This document shows positions 17,093 to 25,840 of a stretch of DNA of 64,000 bases, one piece after another. This stretch comes from Pyramidobacter sp. YE332 (GTDB lineage Bacteria; Synergistota; Synergistia; Synergistales; Dethiosulfovibrionaceae), in NCBI RefSeq assembly GCF_033060595.1, contig NZ_CP133038.1:1302001-1366000 (forward strand), in the 5' to 3' direction. The position numbers and the translations under genes are program-made. Each line of letters starts with the position of its first letter. The stretch's first letter is position 1. Under the pieces are notes generated by a model, which was given only the letters and a program-made list of their open reading frames with translations, was not told where the DNA came from and ran no database searches.

Positions 17093-19009
17093 TTGCGGAA
17101 AAAAGCCGACCTCGCCGCCCAGACGGCCGAAAACGCCCAAAAACGGCTCCAGACCGGCCGCGAACTGTCGGAGCAGCAGAAAAGCCTGATCCAGCAGCTC
17201 ACCGACAACATCGCGGAACTCAAGGCCAGCCAGCGGCAAGAGCTGGAACTGAGCCGCGGGGACATCGACACGCTGACGGCGTTGTGGCAGAGCGAAATGC
17301 AGAAGAACCTCAAACTGATCGAAGAAAACAGGCTGGACTTCCAAAAGCGGAAAGGCGAAATCGACGCGCTCGCCGCTCGCCTGCAGGCCGCCGAAGCGCG
17401 ATCGAACCGGTTGGCCGAAGAGAAAGCGGCCGCCGAAGCTGATTTCGGCAAAGAACGCGCCGAGACGGAGAACAATTTGGCGGCGGTCAAGTCCCATCTC
17501 GAAGAAGCATACAGAAACGAAGTGGAGCGACTGAACGCCCAAATCCGCGTCGGCGAGGAAAAAAGCCACCAGGCCGTTCAATATCAAAGCGTGGCCCTGT
17601 CCCAGCACCGACAGGAAGTTATCGACCTGAAATCTCGCCAGGCTCGCCTGCTTGAAGAAAACGCCCTGAAATACGAACAGCAACTGGCCGAGCTTAAAAA
17701 TCGGCACGCCAAAGAACTGCAAGAAGTTACGCTGCAAAACGAACAGAAGCTTGACGCGAAAATCCGGGAAACCGTCGCCACCATGGAAGAACGACAACGG
17801 AACGCGCTCCTCCAGGAACAGAGCCGTCACGCCGTGGCGCTGGGCGAGCAGCAAAAGCGCCTTGAAGAAGCCCACGAGGCTCAAATCTCGGCGTTGAGCC
17901 GCCAGAAAGACGAAGAACTCCACGAGAAAATGGAAGCTGCCCTGCAGGAGAACTCCGCCTTGAAAAAGCAGTTCGACGAGACGCTGGTCGTGCTGAACGC
18001 CAGCCTGCGGAAGGAACGCGAGATCTCCGCCGCTCTGGAAGCCGAGCTGAACTCGCAGAAAGACAAAGCCGCCCAAGATCTGGCCGAAGTTCAGGCCCGT
18101 CTGGACAGCCGTGAGAAACAGTTGCACGCCGAACTGAACGAAAAGCTGACAGCGCAGGACACTCAGCTCAAAGCCGCGTTCGAGATCGAAAAAGCCCGTC
18201 TGGAGACCGCTCATCGTCAGGAAATGTTCGATGCCGTTTCCAAGTTGGAAGCCCAGTATAACGATGAGCTGAACCGTCTTAGAAAGAGCCGCGGCGACGA
18301 ATTGAACGAAAAAGTCTCCGCCCTGCAGCGCGCTTTCGACGTCGCGCAGGCCCAAAGCCGCGAGCTGTTGGACGCAACTCTGGCCGCCGCCGAGACTCAA
18401 AAGCGCGCGGAAGCGGAAAAAGAAGCCGCGGCGACCAAAGCCGGCATCGAACAGGGTCGGCAGGAAGCCAGCCGCCTTCTCGAGACGGCCTACGCCCAGT
18501 CGCTGCGTCAGGCGGAACTCCGGTACGACAAAATGCTCAAGGAACAGCAAACGCAGCAGCAGATCGAGTTCGCCACCTCCAGTGACGCCCTCAACGCCAA
18601 ACACCGCCAAGAAATGGAACAGGCCGCCGCCCGGGCCGAGCGTGACGTAAAGAGCGTCCTGGCCCGCGCGGAACAGCAAAAGATGCAAGACGTGGCCGCG
18701 CTGCGCGCCGACTTTGCGCGGCGGCTGGCGGAGCGCGAGCGTGAGCTGGCGGCGCAGCGCGCTGCGGAGATCGAACAGGCACGGAACGCCGCCGCACGCG
18801 ACAGCGAAAAACTGATCGCCGCGCTCAAGCAGGAATACGAAAAGCGCCTCGCGACCCTGCTGGCTCAGAAAGACGCCTTTCACGCCGCCGAGCTGAAAAA
18901 ATTGGAAGCGATCCAGAAAGGCGCGCTCAGGGCCGCGGCAGAATCTCACCGCGAGCCCGAGCAGTCCGTGCTGGCCCAATCTGACCAGCCGCCGACCAAG
19001 ACGAATTAG
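17093..19009 (+). CDS. Long coiled-coil protein, C-terminal ORF of the split ankyrin gene
   Basis: 638 residues from TTG at 17093; the frame is open back to the break at 17043. Composition is dominated by Glu, Lys, Gln, Ala, Arg with heptad-like spacing over nearly the whole length, so it is one long coiled coil, with no enzymatic motif. Repeats such as RHAKELQEVTL, RHAVALGEQQ, RQEMFDAVSK and RQEMEQAAAR suggest internal duplication. No ribosome site supports an independent start. Joined to the two upstream ORFs it would form a secreted protein of about 1,050 residues, ankyrin head plus long stalk. Function unknown. Confidence 0.65.
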   Translation: MRKKADLAAQTAENAQKRLQTGRELSEQQKSLIQQLTDNIAELKASQRQELELSRGDIDTLTALWQSEMQKNLKLIEENRLDFQKRKGEIDALAARLQAAEARSNRLAEEKAAAEADFGKERAETENNLAAVKSHLEEAYRNEVERLNAQIRVGEEKSHQAVQYQSVALSQHRQEVIDLKSRQARLLEENALKYEQQLAELKNRHAKELQEVTLQNEQKLDAKIRETVATMEERQRNALLQEQSRHAVALGEQQKRLEEAHEAQISALSRQKDEELHEKMEAALQENSALKKQFDETLVVLNASLRKEREISAALEAELNSQKDKAAQDLAEVQARLDSREKQLHAELNEKLTAQDTQLKAAFEIEKARLETAHRQEMFDAVSKLEAQYNDELNRLRKSRGDELNEKVSALQRAFDVAQAQSRELLDATLAAAETQKRAEAEKEAAATKAGIEQGRQEASRLLETAYAQSLRQAELRYDKMLKEQQTQQQIEFATSSDALNAKHRQEMEQAAARAERDVKSVLARAEQQKMQDVAALRADFARRLAERERELAAQRAAEIEQARNAAARDSEKLIAALKQEYEKRLATLLAQKDAFHAAELKKLEAIQKGALRAAAESHREPEQSVLAQSDQPPTKTN

Positions 19010-19030
19010 ATTTCTCAAGCGCGGCGACAA

Positions 19031-19071
19031 AAGCCCCTGAAATCCGGCGCAGGCCGTTTCAGGGGCTTTTT
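19031..19071 (+). terminator. Terminator after the coiled-coil gene
   Basis: GCCCCTGAAA (19033-19042) pairs with TTTCAGGGGC (19057-19066), followed by TTTTTCTC. Confidence 0.8.
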
Positions 19072-19091
19072 CTCAAGGGACCGGCAGAGCG

Positions 19092-19841
19092 TTACTCTTT
19101 GAACCACTTGTCGCGCAGAGCCGCCAGCTCCCCGCTTTTGTCCATTTCCTCGATGATGCCGTTGACCGCGGCGCTCAGCGCCTCGTCCTGCTTGGGCATG
19201 GCGATGGCCTTGTCAGCGCCGGTGATCTGTTTGTTGAAAGCGACCGTGACTTTGCCGGCGAAATCCTTGGCCTGCATGTACTGCTTCGCCACGGGAATGT
19301 CCATCAGCGTCGCGGCGGCGCGCCCGAGCACAACCTCGCGCACGCAGTCGTCGAACTTCTGGAACGTCTTCACTTCCACGTTGCCGAGACTGCGCGCGAA
19401 ATTCTCCTGCACCGTGCCGATCTGCACCGCCACGATCTTGCCGGCCAGTGCGTCGGTGTCTTGGGGCGGGTTTTCGACTCCAGTGACGAAAGCGCTGAAG
19501 GAGATCTCGTACGGAGCCGAGAAGTTGACGCGCTTGGCGCGCTCCGGCGTGGCCGACATGCCGGCGGCGACCAGATCGACCTTGCCCGACATCAGCGCCG
19601 GGATCAGCGAATCGAAAGGCATGTCGAGCCATTCGACCTTTTTGCCCAGTTTTTTGGCGACCGTCTCGGTCAGCTCGATGTCGAAGCCAACCAGCTCGCC
19701 TTTTTCGTTGCGCGATTCGTAAGGCGGATACGTGCTCTCGGTCGCGGCGACCAGCGTGTCCTTGTCCAGAGCCGAAGCCGCGAAAGCGGCGCTTGCGGCC
19801 AGCGTCAGCAGAGCGGAAAGTGCAGCGATGCGTTTAAACAT
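19092..19841 (-). CDS. Amino-acid ABC transporter substrate-binding protein
   Basis: 249 residues of the SBP_bac_3 (cluster 3) family. A signal peptide (ALSALLTLAASAAFAA) is followed by the conserved opening LVAATESTYPPYE, then GFDIELTETVAKKLGKKVEW, PFDSLIPAL and GKVDLVAAGMSATPERA. These bind polar amino acids outside the membrane and hand them to a permease/ATPase pair. No permease or ATPase gene is adjacent, so it is an orphan here and must use components encoded elsewhere. There is no lipobox cysteine. Confidence 0.9.
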   Translation of the reverse strand: MFKRIAALSALLTLAASAAFAASALDKDTLVAATESTYPPYESRNEKGELVGFDIELTETVAKKLGKKVEWLDMPFDSLIPALMSGKVDLVAAGMSATPERAKRVNFSAPYEISFSAFVTGVENPPQDTDALAGKIVAVQIGTVQENFARSLGNVEVKTFQKFDDCVREVVLGRAAATLMDIPVAKQYMQAKDFAGKVTVAFNKQITGADKAIAMPKQDEALSAAVNGIIEEMDKSGELAALRDKWFKE

Positions 19842-20000
19842 TTTAAAAACAACCTCCTGAGTGACGACAGATTTTTGTCGGACTTTTTTCGTCCTTGCAA
19901 CGTATATTATTACTATTCAGTTCATCTGTCAAGCGCTCATTAAAAAATAGTTTATTGATCTCGGCAATTCGATTTCTCCGTAGAAACGAGGTGGCTGTGC

Positions 20001-21233
20001 ATGAACGAAAACGAGTTCGCCGCGCGCGTCGCCGCGCTCGGCGGCCAGCTTTACGTCGTCGGCGGCTGGGTACGCGACCGCCTGATCGGACGCCCCGCCG
20101 AGGACAAGGACTACGTCGTCTGCGGCCTCGACGCGCAAACGCTCGAGCGCGAATTCCAGGTCCGCTCCGTGGGGCGGCAGTTTCCCGTTTATCTGCTGGA
20201 AGTCAGCGGCCGCCTCAGCGAAGTGGCGCTGGCGCGCACCGAGCGCAAGACCGGGACGGGCTATCGCGGTTTTGAAGCGCGCTTCAGCCCCGAGACGACC
20301 ATCGAAGAAGACCTGTACCGCCGCGACACGCGCATGAACAGCATGGCCGTCCGCCTGCCCGGCGGCGAGCTGATCGACCCGTTCGGCGGGCGCGGCGACA
20401 TCAAGAACAAAATCATCCGCGCCACGTCGGAACATTTCCGCGACGATCCGGTCCGCGCGCTGCGCGCCGCCCGCCAATCCGCCCAGCTGGGATTTTCCAT
20501 CGATCCCGGCACGGTCGAACTGATGTCCGCCTGCCGCGGCGAACTGGCGCGGGAACCGGCCGAGCGCGTTTTCGCCGAGATGCGCAGGGCGCTCGCTTCC
20601 CCGCGGCCGGAATTTTTTTTCACCGCGCTGCGCGACGCCGGGATCCTCGACGCCGTTTTCCCCGAGCTGGCGGCGCTGATCGGCGTGGAACAGCCGGCGC
20701 TCTACCACCGCGGCCTCGACGCCTTCGAGCACAGTATGGAAGTTCTGCGCCGCGCCGCCGCGCTGACGCCACGCGCGGCGACGCGCTTCGCCGCCCTCGT
20801 CCACGACCTCGGCAAGGAGCTGACGCCGCGGCAGGAATGGCCGCGTCACATCGGGCACGAAGAACGCGGGCTGGCCGCGCTGGAGCGGCTCGACCGCCGC
20901 ATGACGCTGCCGCGGCCGTGGTATCATTTCGCCCGCTTTATGATCGCCAATCACATGCGGCTCCCCCGCCTGCGCCGCCCCGGCGCTATCGTGGCGGTCA
21001 TCGGGGAGATGCGGCGCGGCGGTTTCGACGCGGCGGAAGTTTCCGCCGTGATCCGCGCCGATCACGGCGCGCTGCCCGACTTTCTGCAGCGCTACGGTCG
21101 GTACGCCGCCGTTCTCGACGAAGAACGCGCCCGTCTGGCGTTCCCCGCCGATCTGCCGCCGCAGGCGCGCGGCCGGTGGCTGCGCATGCGTCTGGCCGAA
21201 GCTCTCGCCCGCCGCCTGCCGCCCGAAGGATAA
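20001..21233 (+). CDS. cca: CCA-adding tRNA nucleotidyltransferase with HD domain
   Basis: 410 residues, close to E. coli Cca (412). The nucleotidyltransferase head shows YVVGGWVRDRLIGRPAEDKDYVV, and RRDTRMNSMAV, DPFGG, DDPVRALRAAR follow in the class II order. The C-terminal half has an HD phosphohydrolase signature (FEHSMEVL, FAALVHDLGKE). It adds or repairs the 3' CCA of tRNAs; the HD part in E. coli gives phosphatase and phosphodiesterase activity. The tRNAs in this window already encode CCA, so repair may be its main job. ACGAGGTGG precedes the ATG. Confidence 0.93.
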   Translation: MNENEFAARVAALGGQLYVVGGWVRDRLIGRPAEDKDYVVCGLDAQTLEREFQVRSVGRQFPVYLLEVSGRLSEVALARTERKTGTGYRGFEARFSPETTIEEDLYRRDTRMNSMAVRLPGGELIDPFGGRGDIKNKIIRATSEHFRDDPVRALRAARQSAQLGFSIDPGTVELMSACRGELAREPAERVFAEMRRALASPRPEFFFTALRDAGILDAVFPELAALIGVEQPALYHRGLDAFEHSMEVLRRAAALTPRAATRFAALVHDLGKELTPRQEWPRHIGHEERGLAALERLDRRMTLPRPWYHFARFMIANHMRLPRLRRPGAIVAVIGEMRRGGFDAAEVSAVIRADHGALPDFLQRYGRYAAVLDEERARLAFPADLPPQARGRWLRMRLAEALARRLPPEG

Positions 21234-21304
21234 TACGGCGGCGCTCCGCCGCTCCGTTCAAGAGACGTTCCGCACGGAACGTCTGACAGTCTTCGCCGCC
21301 GTAT
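21233..21304. other. Nested hairpin after cca
   Basis: Outer arms ATACGGCGGCG (21233-21243) and CGCCGCCGTAT (21294-21304) enclose inner arms AGACGTTCCG (21263-21272) and CGGAACGTCT (21275-21284). There is no T-tract, so it may protect the 3' end rather than terminate. Confidence 0.5.
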
Positions 21305-21345
21305 CCCAAAGACGGGCGACTCCGACCGCGCAGCGCGGCCGCCCC

Positions 21346-22095
21346 CTATGGATGAAGCAGCTTCTTCAGGTACGTCTCATTCAATAAATGAGCCGTTTCG
21401 AAAACGCCGTTGTAAAAAACCGCATAGTTGTTGAAAACACATGGGACGTTTTTGGCTTTTTCCAAGGTGTCGACTGCGACCAGATTCAGAGGGATGTCGT
21501 TTTTATCGCAATACCTTCGCACTTGCTCGACGCAGTCCGGAATATACGGACATTGCGCCCCGTAGTAGATCGTCAGCGATTTATCGTCGATCCTCATCGC
21601 TTTTGCGTTTTCGGAAAAACGGGGTTTCCGTCCGTCAAAAGACAAAGCCAACAGCTCGTAATCATCTCCGGCGGTATCTGCCACCTCGAAACCATACTTG
21701 AGCAGGAATTTTTTTTCGGACAAATAGGGCTTTTTCTTTTTTGAACTCAGCGCGCACACGCCGGATTTCCCTTTTTCCTTTGCGTCAGCGATGCAATACT
21801 CGATGAGATCCCGCGCGTGTCCTTTGCCTTTGAACGAGCCGGCCACCCACAGGCAATAGACGTACATATAATTTTCTCCGCGCACGGGGACCCACGACGA
21901 TTCCAGAGGCGCGTACTCGATGAACACCTTTCCTCGTTCATTGAGTTTACGAAAGACATGCCCTTCCTGGATACGCTCCTTGAGCCATTGTTTTTTGACC
22001 GACACGCCGTCCTGATGTTTTTTATCTGCGATTGCGCAGCACACATGCTCCGAGTCGAGGTTGCCGATCGTCAGATTCACATAGTTCCTGCCCAT
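21346..22095 (-). CDS. GNAT acetyltransferase with YoaP-like C-terminal domain
   Basis: 249 residues in two parts. Residues about 1-145 look like a GNAT N-acetyltransferase, with the acetyl-CoA loop in VAGSFKGKGHARDLIEYC. Residues about 150-249 resemble the YoaP-like domain, including a thioredoxin-like YYGAQCPYIPDCVEQVRRYC segment. Bacillus subtilis YoaP has the same fusion. Substrate unknown. Base composition is noticeably more AT-rich than neighbours, which hints at recent acquisition. No operon partner. Confidence 0.75.
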   Translation of the reverse strand: MGRNYVNLTIGNLDSEHVCCAIADKKHQDGVSVKKQWLKERIQEGHVFRKLNERGKVFIEYAPLESSWVPVRGENYMYVYCLWVAGSFKGKGHARDLIEYCIADAKEKGKSGVCALSSKKKKPYLSEKKFLLKYGFEVADTAGDDYELLALSFDGRKPRFSENAKAMRIDDKSLTIYYGAQCPYIPDCVEQVRRYCDKNDIPLNLVAVDTLEKAKNVPCVFNNYAVFYNGVFETAHLLNETYLKKLLHP

Positions 22096-22209
22096 TTCCT
22101 TTTCTCCTTATGGCATCGCCCTCTTGACCGCCAAGGCCGCCGCACAACCATGACAACAACGGCGCTATAAGTCCATTGAATATTTGGATTTCTTAATGAC
22201 AACCGACAT

Positions 22210-22263
22210 AAAAGCGGCGAGAGAGCTGATCAAACCCGGCTGATCAGCCTTCGCCGCTTTTTC
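22210..22263. terminator. Terminator downstream of the 22285-22914 gene
   Basis: Two nested stems: AAAGCGGCGA/TCGCCGCTTT (22211-22220, 22251-22260) and GCTGATCA/TGATCAGC (22225-22232, 22241-22248), with T/A-rich edges on both strands. Confidence 0.7.
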
Positions 22264-22284
22264 GGCACTTTCTTCGACGCGGGC

Positions 22285-22914
22285 TCAGCTTTTACGCCAG
22301 TATTTTTCCTCGCTGAGCGGGAACAGTTCGTCCGCCGTGCGGCGGATGTCGCCGACCGCTTCGAAAAGTTCCCGCGCCGCCAGCAGCGCGTCGCGGAAAT
22401 CGAGCAGCGCCTCCACGCGTTCGACACGCCGTTCGCCCGCCAGGGTGGCGGGCAGCTCCGACAGCGACAATTCCAGATCCTCTTCTTCGGCGCCTCGGTG
22501 CTGGGAGCCGAGCAGCTGTCGCCGGTGAGACCAGTCGATCCGGTCGGCCACGCAGCGGCACAGCGAGCCGAGAAAGGCGCGGCTTTCGTTCAGGCCGGTC
22601 AGCGGCGCCGCGCCGGCCGTGCAGAGTTTTTTCAGCGCCGCCGCGCAGCGCCGCGTCAGAGAGACCATCTCCAGCGTTTCCCTGACGGAACGGGAGCCGC
22701 GCGCTTCGCAGCGGTCGAGGCAGTCCAGCGCCAGTTCGTCGAGCACTTCGGCCTGATGGGCCGTCTGCAGCGAATTGGAAGGCTGATTCTCCTCGAAGGA
22801 ACCGGCCGCGCTTTCCACCATGAAAAGGAACGCCTTGAGAAATTCAAGGAAGCTGCGCTGCAGCGGCGTGAGGTCGCGCCGCTCGAAAAAATCGGGACGA
22901 ATCACTTTTTTCAC
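22285..22914 (-). CDS. Protein of unknown function, helical
   Basis: 209 residues, no signal peptide, no recognised motif. The sequence is mostly helical, rich in Leu, Arg, Glu and Ala, with seven cysteines scattered (two as CRC and CDC-like pairs). Opening KKVIRPDFFERRDLTPLQRSFLEFLKAFLFMVESAAGSFE may form an amphipathic bundle. It is divergent from xth and followed by a strong terminator, so monocistronic. Codon use and GC-rich composition match neighbours, supporting a real gene. Confidence 0.55.
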   Translation of the reverse strand: MKKVIRPDFFERRDLTPLQRSFLEFLKAFLFMVESAAGSFEENQPSNSLQTAHQAEVLDELALDCLDRCEARGSRSVRETLEMVSLTRRCAAALKKLCTAGAAPLTGLNESRAFLGSLCRCVADRIDWSHRRQLLGSQHRGAEEEDLELSLSELPATLAGERRVERVEALLDFRDALLAARELFEAVGDIRRTADELFPLSEEKYWRKS

Positions 22915-23080
22915 CGCCCTTTCGGGTATAATGATGGGCGAACACGCCTCCTTTTCGCGGAGTTCAACGGTACTTCAACGATTATAATCGAATCCGCGCG
23001 AAAAAAAGACTTGAGCCGTTTTTCGGCAGTCTTGTCTGCCGCGCGTTTTTCTAACGAACAATTTTTGCGGAGGTTGAATC

Positions 23081-23851
23081 ATGAGAGTCGCTACCTTTAA
23101 CGTGAATTCGCTGCGCACCCGCCTGCCGATCCTCGAGCGCTGGCTGCCCGGCGCGGATGTGGACGTGCTGGCCCTGCAGGAGACAAAAGTGCAGGACGGC
23201 GAATTTCCCCTTGCCGAGGTGGAAAAGCTCGGCTACCGCGCCGCCTTCCGCGGCGAAAAATCCTACAACGGCGTCGCCATCCTCTCGAAGCAAGAGCCCG
23301 ACGAGGTGGTCCACGGCTTCGCCGACGGCGCGTCGCCGCTCTGGGACACGCGCCTGATCGCCGCGCGCTTCGGGGACACGTGGATCCTCGATACCTACGT
23401 GCCGCAGGGCAAGGAGATCACCCACCCCGACTACGAAGCCAAAAAGGAATTTCTGCGCCGCACCGCCGCGCTGATCGCCGCGCACAAGGACGAAAAGCTG
23501 CTCTGGACCGGCGACCTCAACGTGGCCCCGACCGAGCTGGACGTGACCAATCCCGCCAACAAGAAGGATCACGTCTGTTTCGTCAAGGAGCTGCGCGACC
23601 TTTTCGCGCAGCTCTGCGCGCCGCTGGTCATCGACCTGCTGCGCGTCCACCACCCCGGCGAGGAGCTGTACTCGTTCTTCGATTACCGCGTCAAAAACGC
23701 GCTGGAACGCAACATCGGCTGGCGCATCGACCACATGCTCGCCACGCCGTCTCTGGCGAAACAAAGCCGGGCCTGCTGGATCGACGCGGAACCGCGCGGC
23801 TGGGAAAAGCCTTCGGACCACACGCCCATGCTGGCCGATTTCGCCGACTGA
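23081..23851 (+). CDS. xth: Exodeoxyribonuclease III
   Basis: 256 residues of the AP-endonuclease/ExoIII family. Motifs: RVATFNVNSLRTRL at the start (metal-binding Asn), LALQETKV (catalytic Glu), YVPQGKE, TGDLNVAPTELD, and the C-terminal RIDHMLATP and SDHTPMLAD (catalytic Asp-His). It cleaves at abasic sites and degrades 3' ends in base-excision repair. GGAGG precedes the ATG. The ProRS-like gene follows after 16 nt and is probably co-transcribed. Confidence 0.95.
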   Translation: MRVATFNVNSLRTRLPILERWLPGADVDVLALQETKVQDGEFPLAEVEKLGYRAAFRGEKSYNGVAILSKQEPDEVVHGFADGASPLWDTRLIAARFGDTWILDTYVPQGKEITHPDYEAKKEFLRRTAALIAAHKDEKLLWTGDLNVAPTELDVTNPANKKDHVCFVKELRDLFAQLCAPLVIDLLRVHHPGEELYSFFDYRVKNALERNIGWRIDHMLATPSLAKQSRACWIDAEPRGWEKPSDHTPMLADFAD

Positions 23852-23867
23852 CGACAGGGGAAACGCC

Positions 23868-25400
23868 ATGAAATGGATGAGCGAACTGCTGATGCCCGTT
23901 TCGCGCGGGCGTTCCTCGAAACTGCACGACCTCGGCTTGGCCAAAATCGCGCAGGGCGGCTACGGCCTGTGGAACCCCAACGACGAAACGCTGATCCTGC
24001 TGCCGGAGGGGAAAGTCCTCTTCCAGCGCACCGAGGACTTTCTGCTTCGCAGCCTCGAAGCCTTCCGCCCGCAACGTCTCGACTGCGGGACCTCCGCTCG
24101 CGGCGCCCTCGACGCCGCCGTGCGTCTGATCAAACGCGCCGCCGACCTGCCGGTTCTCCTCGCCGAGCGCCGTGGGGACGAGCTCCGACTGCTGGGACTT
24201 CACGGCGACTTCGAAGCCTCGCTCGAAATGGCCAACGACGCGCTGCGCGCTGTCGGCGGCGCCGTCTGCACGCTGGGCCTGCGCCTGCGCCGCGTCGACC
24301 GTCTGACGCCCGAAGGGCACCGCGTCGATTTGCTCTGCCGCTCCGAGGCGCCGCTTCGCGGCGAAGAAGGACTGATCTGTCCCGACTGCGGCTGGATGGC
24401 CGCCTTCGACAGCCCCTGCCGCTTCGGCGGAGAGACGTCGGATGCCGCGCCGGAAGAGCTGCGCGAAGTGGCCACGCCGGGCTGCTCCACCGTCGAAAAA
24501 TTGTGCGAATATCTCAAGATCGCGCCGTCGCGGATCGTCAAGTGCATGTTCTACGCCGTCGAGGGGCGCGGCCTGGCCGCCGTGATCCTGCGCGCCGACC
24601 GCCAGGTCTGTCTGGAAAAAGTCCGCGCCGCGTTCCAGGGCGCGTCCGTCCGCCCCGCCGAGCCGGACGAACTGGCCGCCGTCATGGGCGATTCGGCCGG
24701 CTATATGGGCCCGGTAGGGCTGCCCGCCTCGGTGGCACTGCTCGCCGACTTCAGCGCCGTCGGCGTCAAAAACGCCGTCGTCGGCGCCAACAAGCCCGGC
24801 TTTCATAAAACGGGCGCCTGCTGGGGCCGCGATTTCAAGACCGACTTCGTCGCCGACGTGACGCTGCTTCAGAAAGGCGATCACTGCCCCCACTGCGGTA
24901 CGGCGCTGGAAAAGAGCGAACTGCGCCGCATCGCCGCCTTCCGCCCCGTCGATCCCGCCGGGTTCGCCGAACCGTCGCTGACCTTTTTCAACGGTTCCGC
25001 CAAAGCCCACGTCCCCGCCTGGAGCGCCGAGATCGACCTGACGGCGCTGCTCTCGGCCGCAAGCGAAAACTCCGAACGCTGGCCCGGCGAGATCGCCCCG
25101 TTCGACGTCTACGTTTACTGGGAGGGCGACGAAGCGCCGGACGCGCTCGCGCCGCTGATCGGCGCGCTCGAAGGCGCCGGGCTCCGCATCGTCGGCGACG
25201 ACCGCGGCGGCACGTTCGAAAATCGCCGGGCCGAAGCCGCGGCGATCCGCGCGCCGCAGACCGTCTGCCTCAAAAAGGGCGGCGACGGCTGGCTGCTCGA
25301 CGTGACACGGAACGGCCGCACCGAAACGTTCTCGCCCGCACAGTTTGCCGCGCAGCAGGAAACTTTTTCGGCCGCGGAGCGCCGTCCGTTCCGGACGTGA
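23868..25400 (+). CDS. Prolyl-tRNA synthetase-like protein with editing domain but degenerate catalytic core
   Basis: 510 residues laid out like a bacterial ProRS but shortened. Residues 171-175 (CPDCG) match the Cys pair leading into the ProRS insertion domain. Residues about 198-335 are a recognisable INS/YbaK-type editing domain: VATPGCSTVEKL, SRIVKCMFYA (Lys225 at the position of the editing lysine), GYMGPVGL, KNAVVGANKPGFHKTG and WGRDF. CPHCG at 340-344 follows, then a C-terminal part resembling the anticodon-binding domain (EIAPFDVYVY...GDDRGGTFENRRAEA). The class II motifs 2 and 3, including the GIGVSR block, are absent and the N-terminal core is about 60 residues short. It is therefore unlikely to charge tRNA and may deacylate mischarged tRNA in trans. 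Confidence 0.75.
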   Translation: MKWMSELLMPVSRGRSSKLHDLGLAKIAQGGYGLWNPNDETLILLPEGKVLFQRTEDFLLRSLEAFRPQRLDCGTSARGALDAAVRLIKRAADLPVLLAERRGDELRLLGLHGDFEASLEMANDALRAVGGAVCTLGLRLRRVDRLTPEGHRVDLLCRSEAPLRGEEGLICPDCGWMAAFDSPCRFGGETSDAAPEELREVATPGCSTVEKLCEYLKIAPSRIVKCMFYAVEGRGLAAVILRADRQVCLEKVRAAFQGASVRPAEPDELAAVMGDSAGYMGPVGLPASVALLADFSAVGVKNAVVGANKPGFHKTGACWGRDFKTDFVADVTLLQKGDHCPHCGTALEKSELRRIAAFRPVDPAGFAEPSLTFFNGSAKAHVPAWSAEIDLTALLSAASENSERWPGEIAPFDVYVYWEGDEAPDALAPLIGALEGAGLRIVGDDRGGTFENRRAEAAAIRAPQTVCLKKGGDGWLLDVTRNGRTETFSPAQFAAQQETFSAAERRPFRT

Positions 25401-25436
25401 TACAATGGGAACGACATAAAAAGGAGCGTGCTGAAC

Positions 25437-25838
25437 ATGAAACTCGATCTCAGAAAAAAGCGATTCCTCATTTCGATAGTCCTGCTGCTCTGCGGCGTGT
25501 TCGCCCTCTCTCCCTATCTCGTCTCCAATCCCGGCCGCGACCTGCTCAAGAGCGTCTCGCGGCTGGACAAACCGTTGGCCGCTTCGGTGATGAGATCCGT
25601 CTCCCTCGGCCAGGCGCTCGTTGAAAAGGGACGCGAGCAGGCCGCCGCCAGCGGCCATGAGCAGGCCGTTGCCGTCCTGACGGAAAAAATCGGCGCCAAC
25701 GTCGAGAACCTGAAAAAAGAGCTGCTCGCCATGCCGCCGCATTCCACGCAGCTGTCCCCGGGCGCCCGTACCGCTTACGAGACGCTGGAAGCGCAGCTGA
25801 CGGACTTCATCGTCTCCCTGGCGGAAAGCGGGAAGTAG
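25437..25838 (+). CDS. Membrane-anchored protein of unknown function
   Basis: 133 residues from the ATG at 25437 (AAGGAG at 25421-25426; the GTG at 25428 is too close to it). One N-terminal signal anchor (FLISIVLLLCGVFALSPYLV) follows a very basic start (KLDLRKKR), so the rest faces the outside. The exported part is helical, with repeated Glu/Gln/Ala. No family is recognised. The next gene follows immediately (2 nt), and the pair precedes a convergent secreted coiled-coil gene, so an envelope function is likely but unproven. Confidence 0.6.
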   Translation: MKLDLRKKRFLISIVLLLCGVFALSPYLVSNPGRDLLKSVSRLDKPLAASVMRSVSLGQALVEKGREQAAASGHEQAVAVLTEKIGANVENLKKELLAMPPHSTQLSPGARTAYETLEAQLTDFIVSLAESGK

Positions 25839-25840
25839 CC

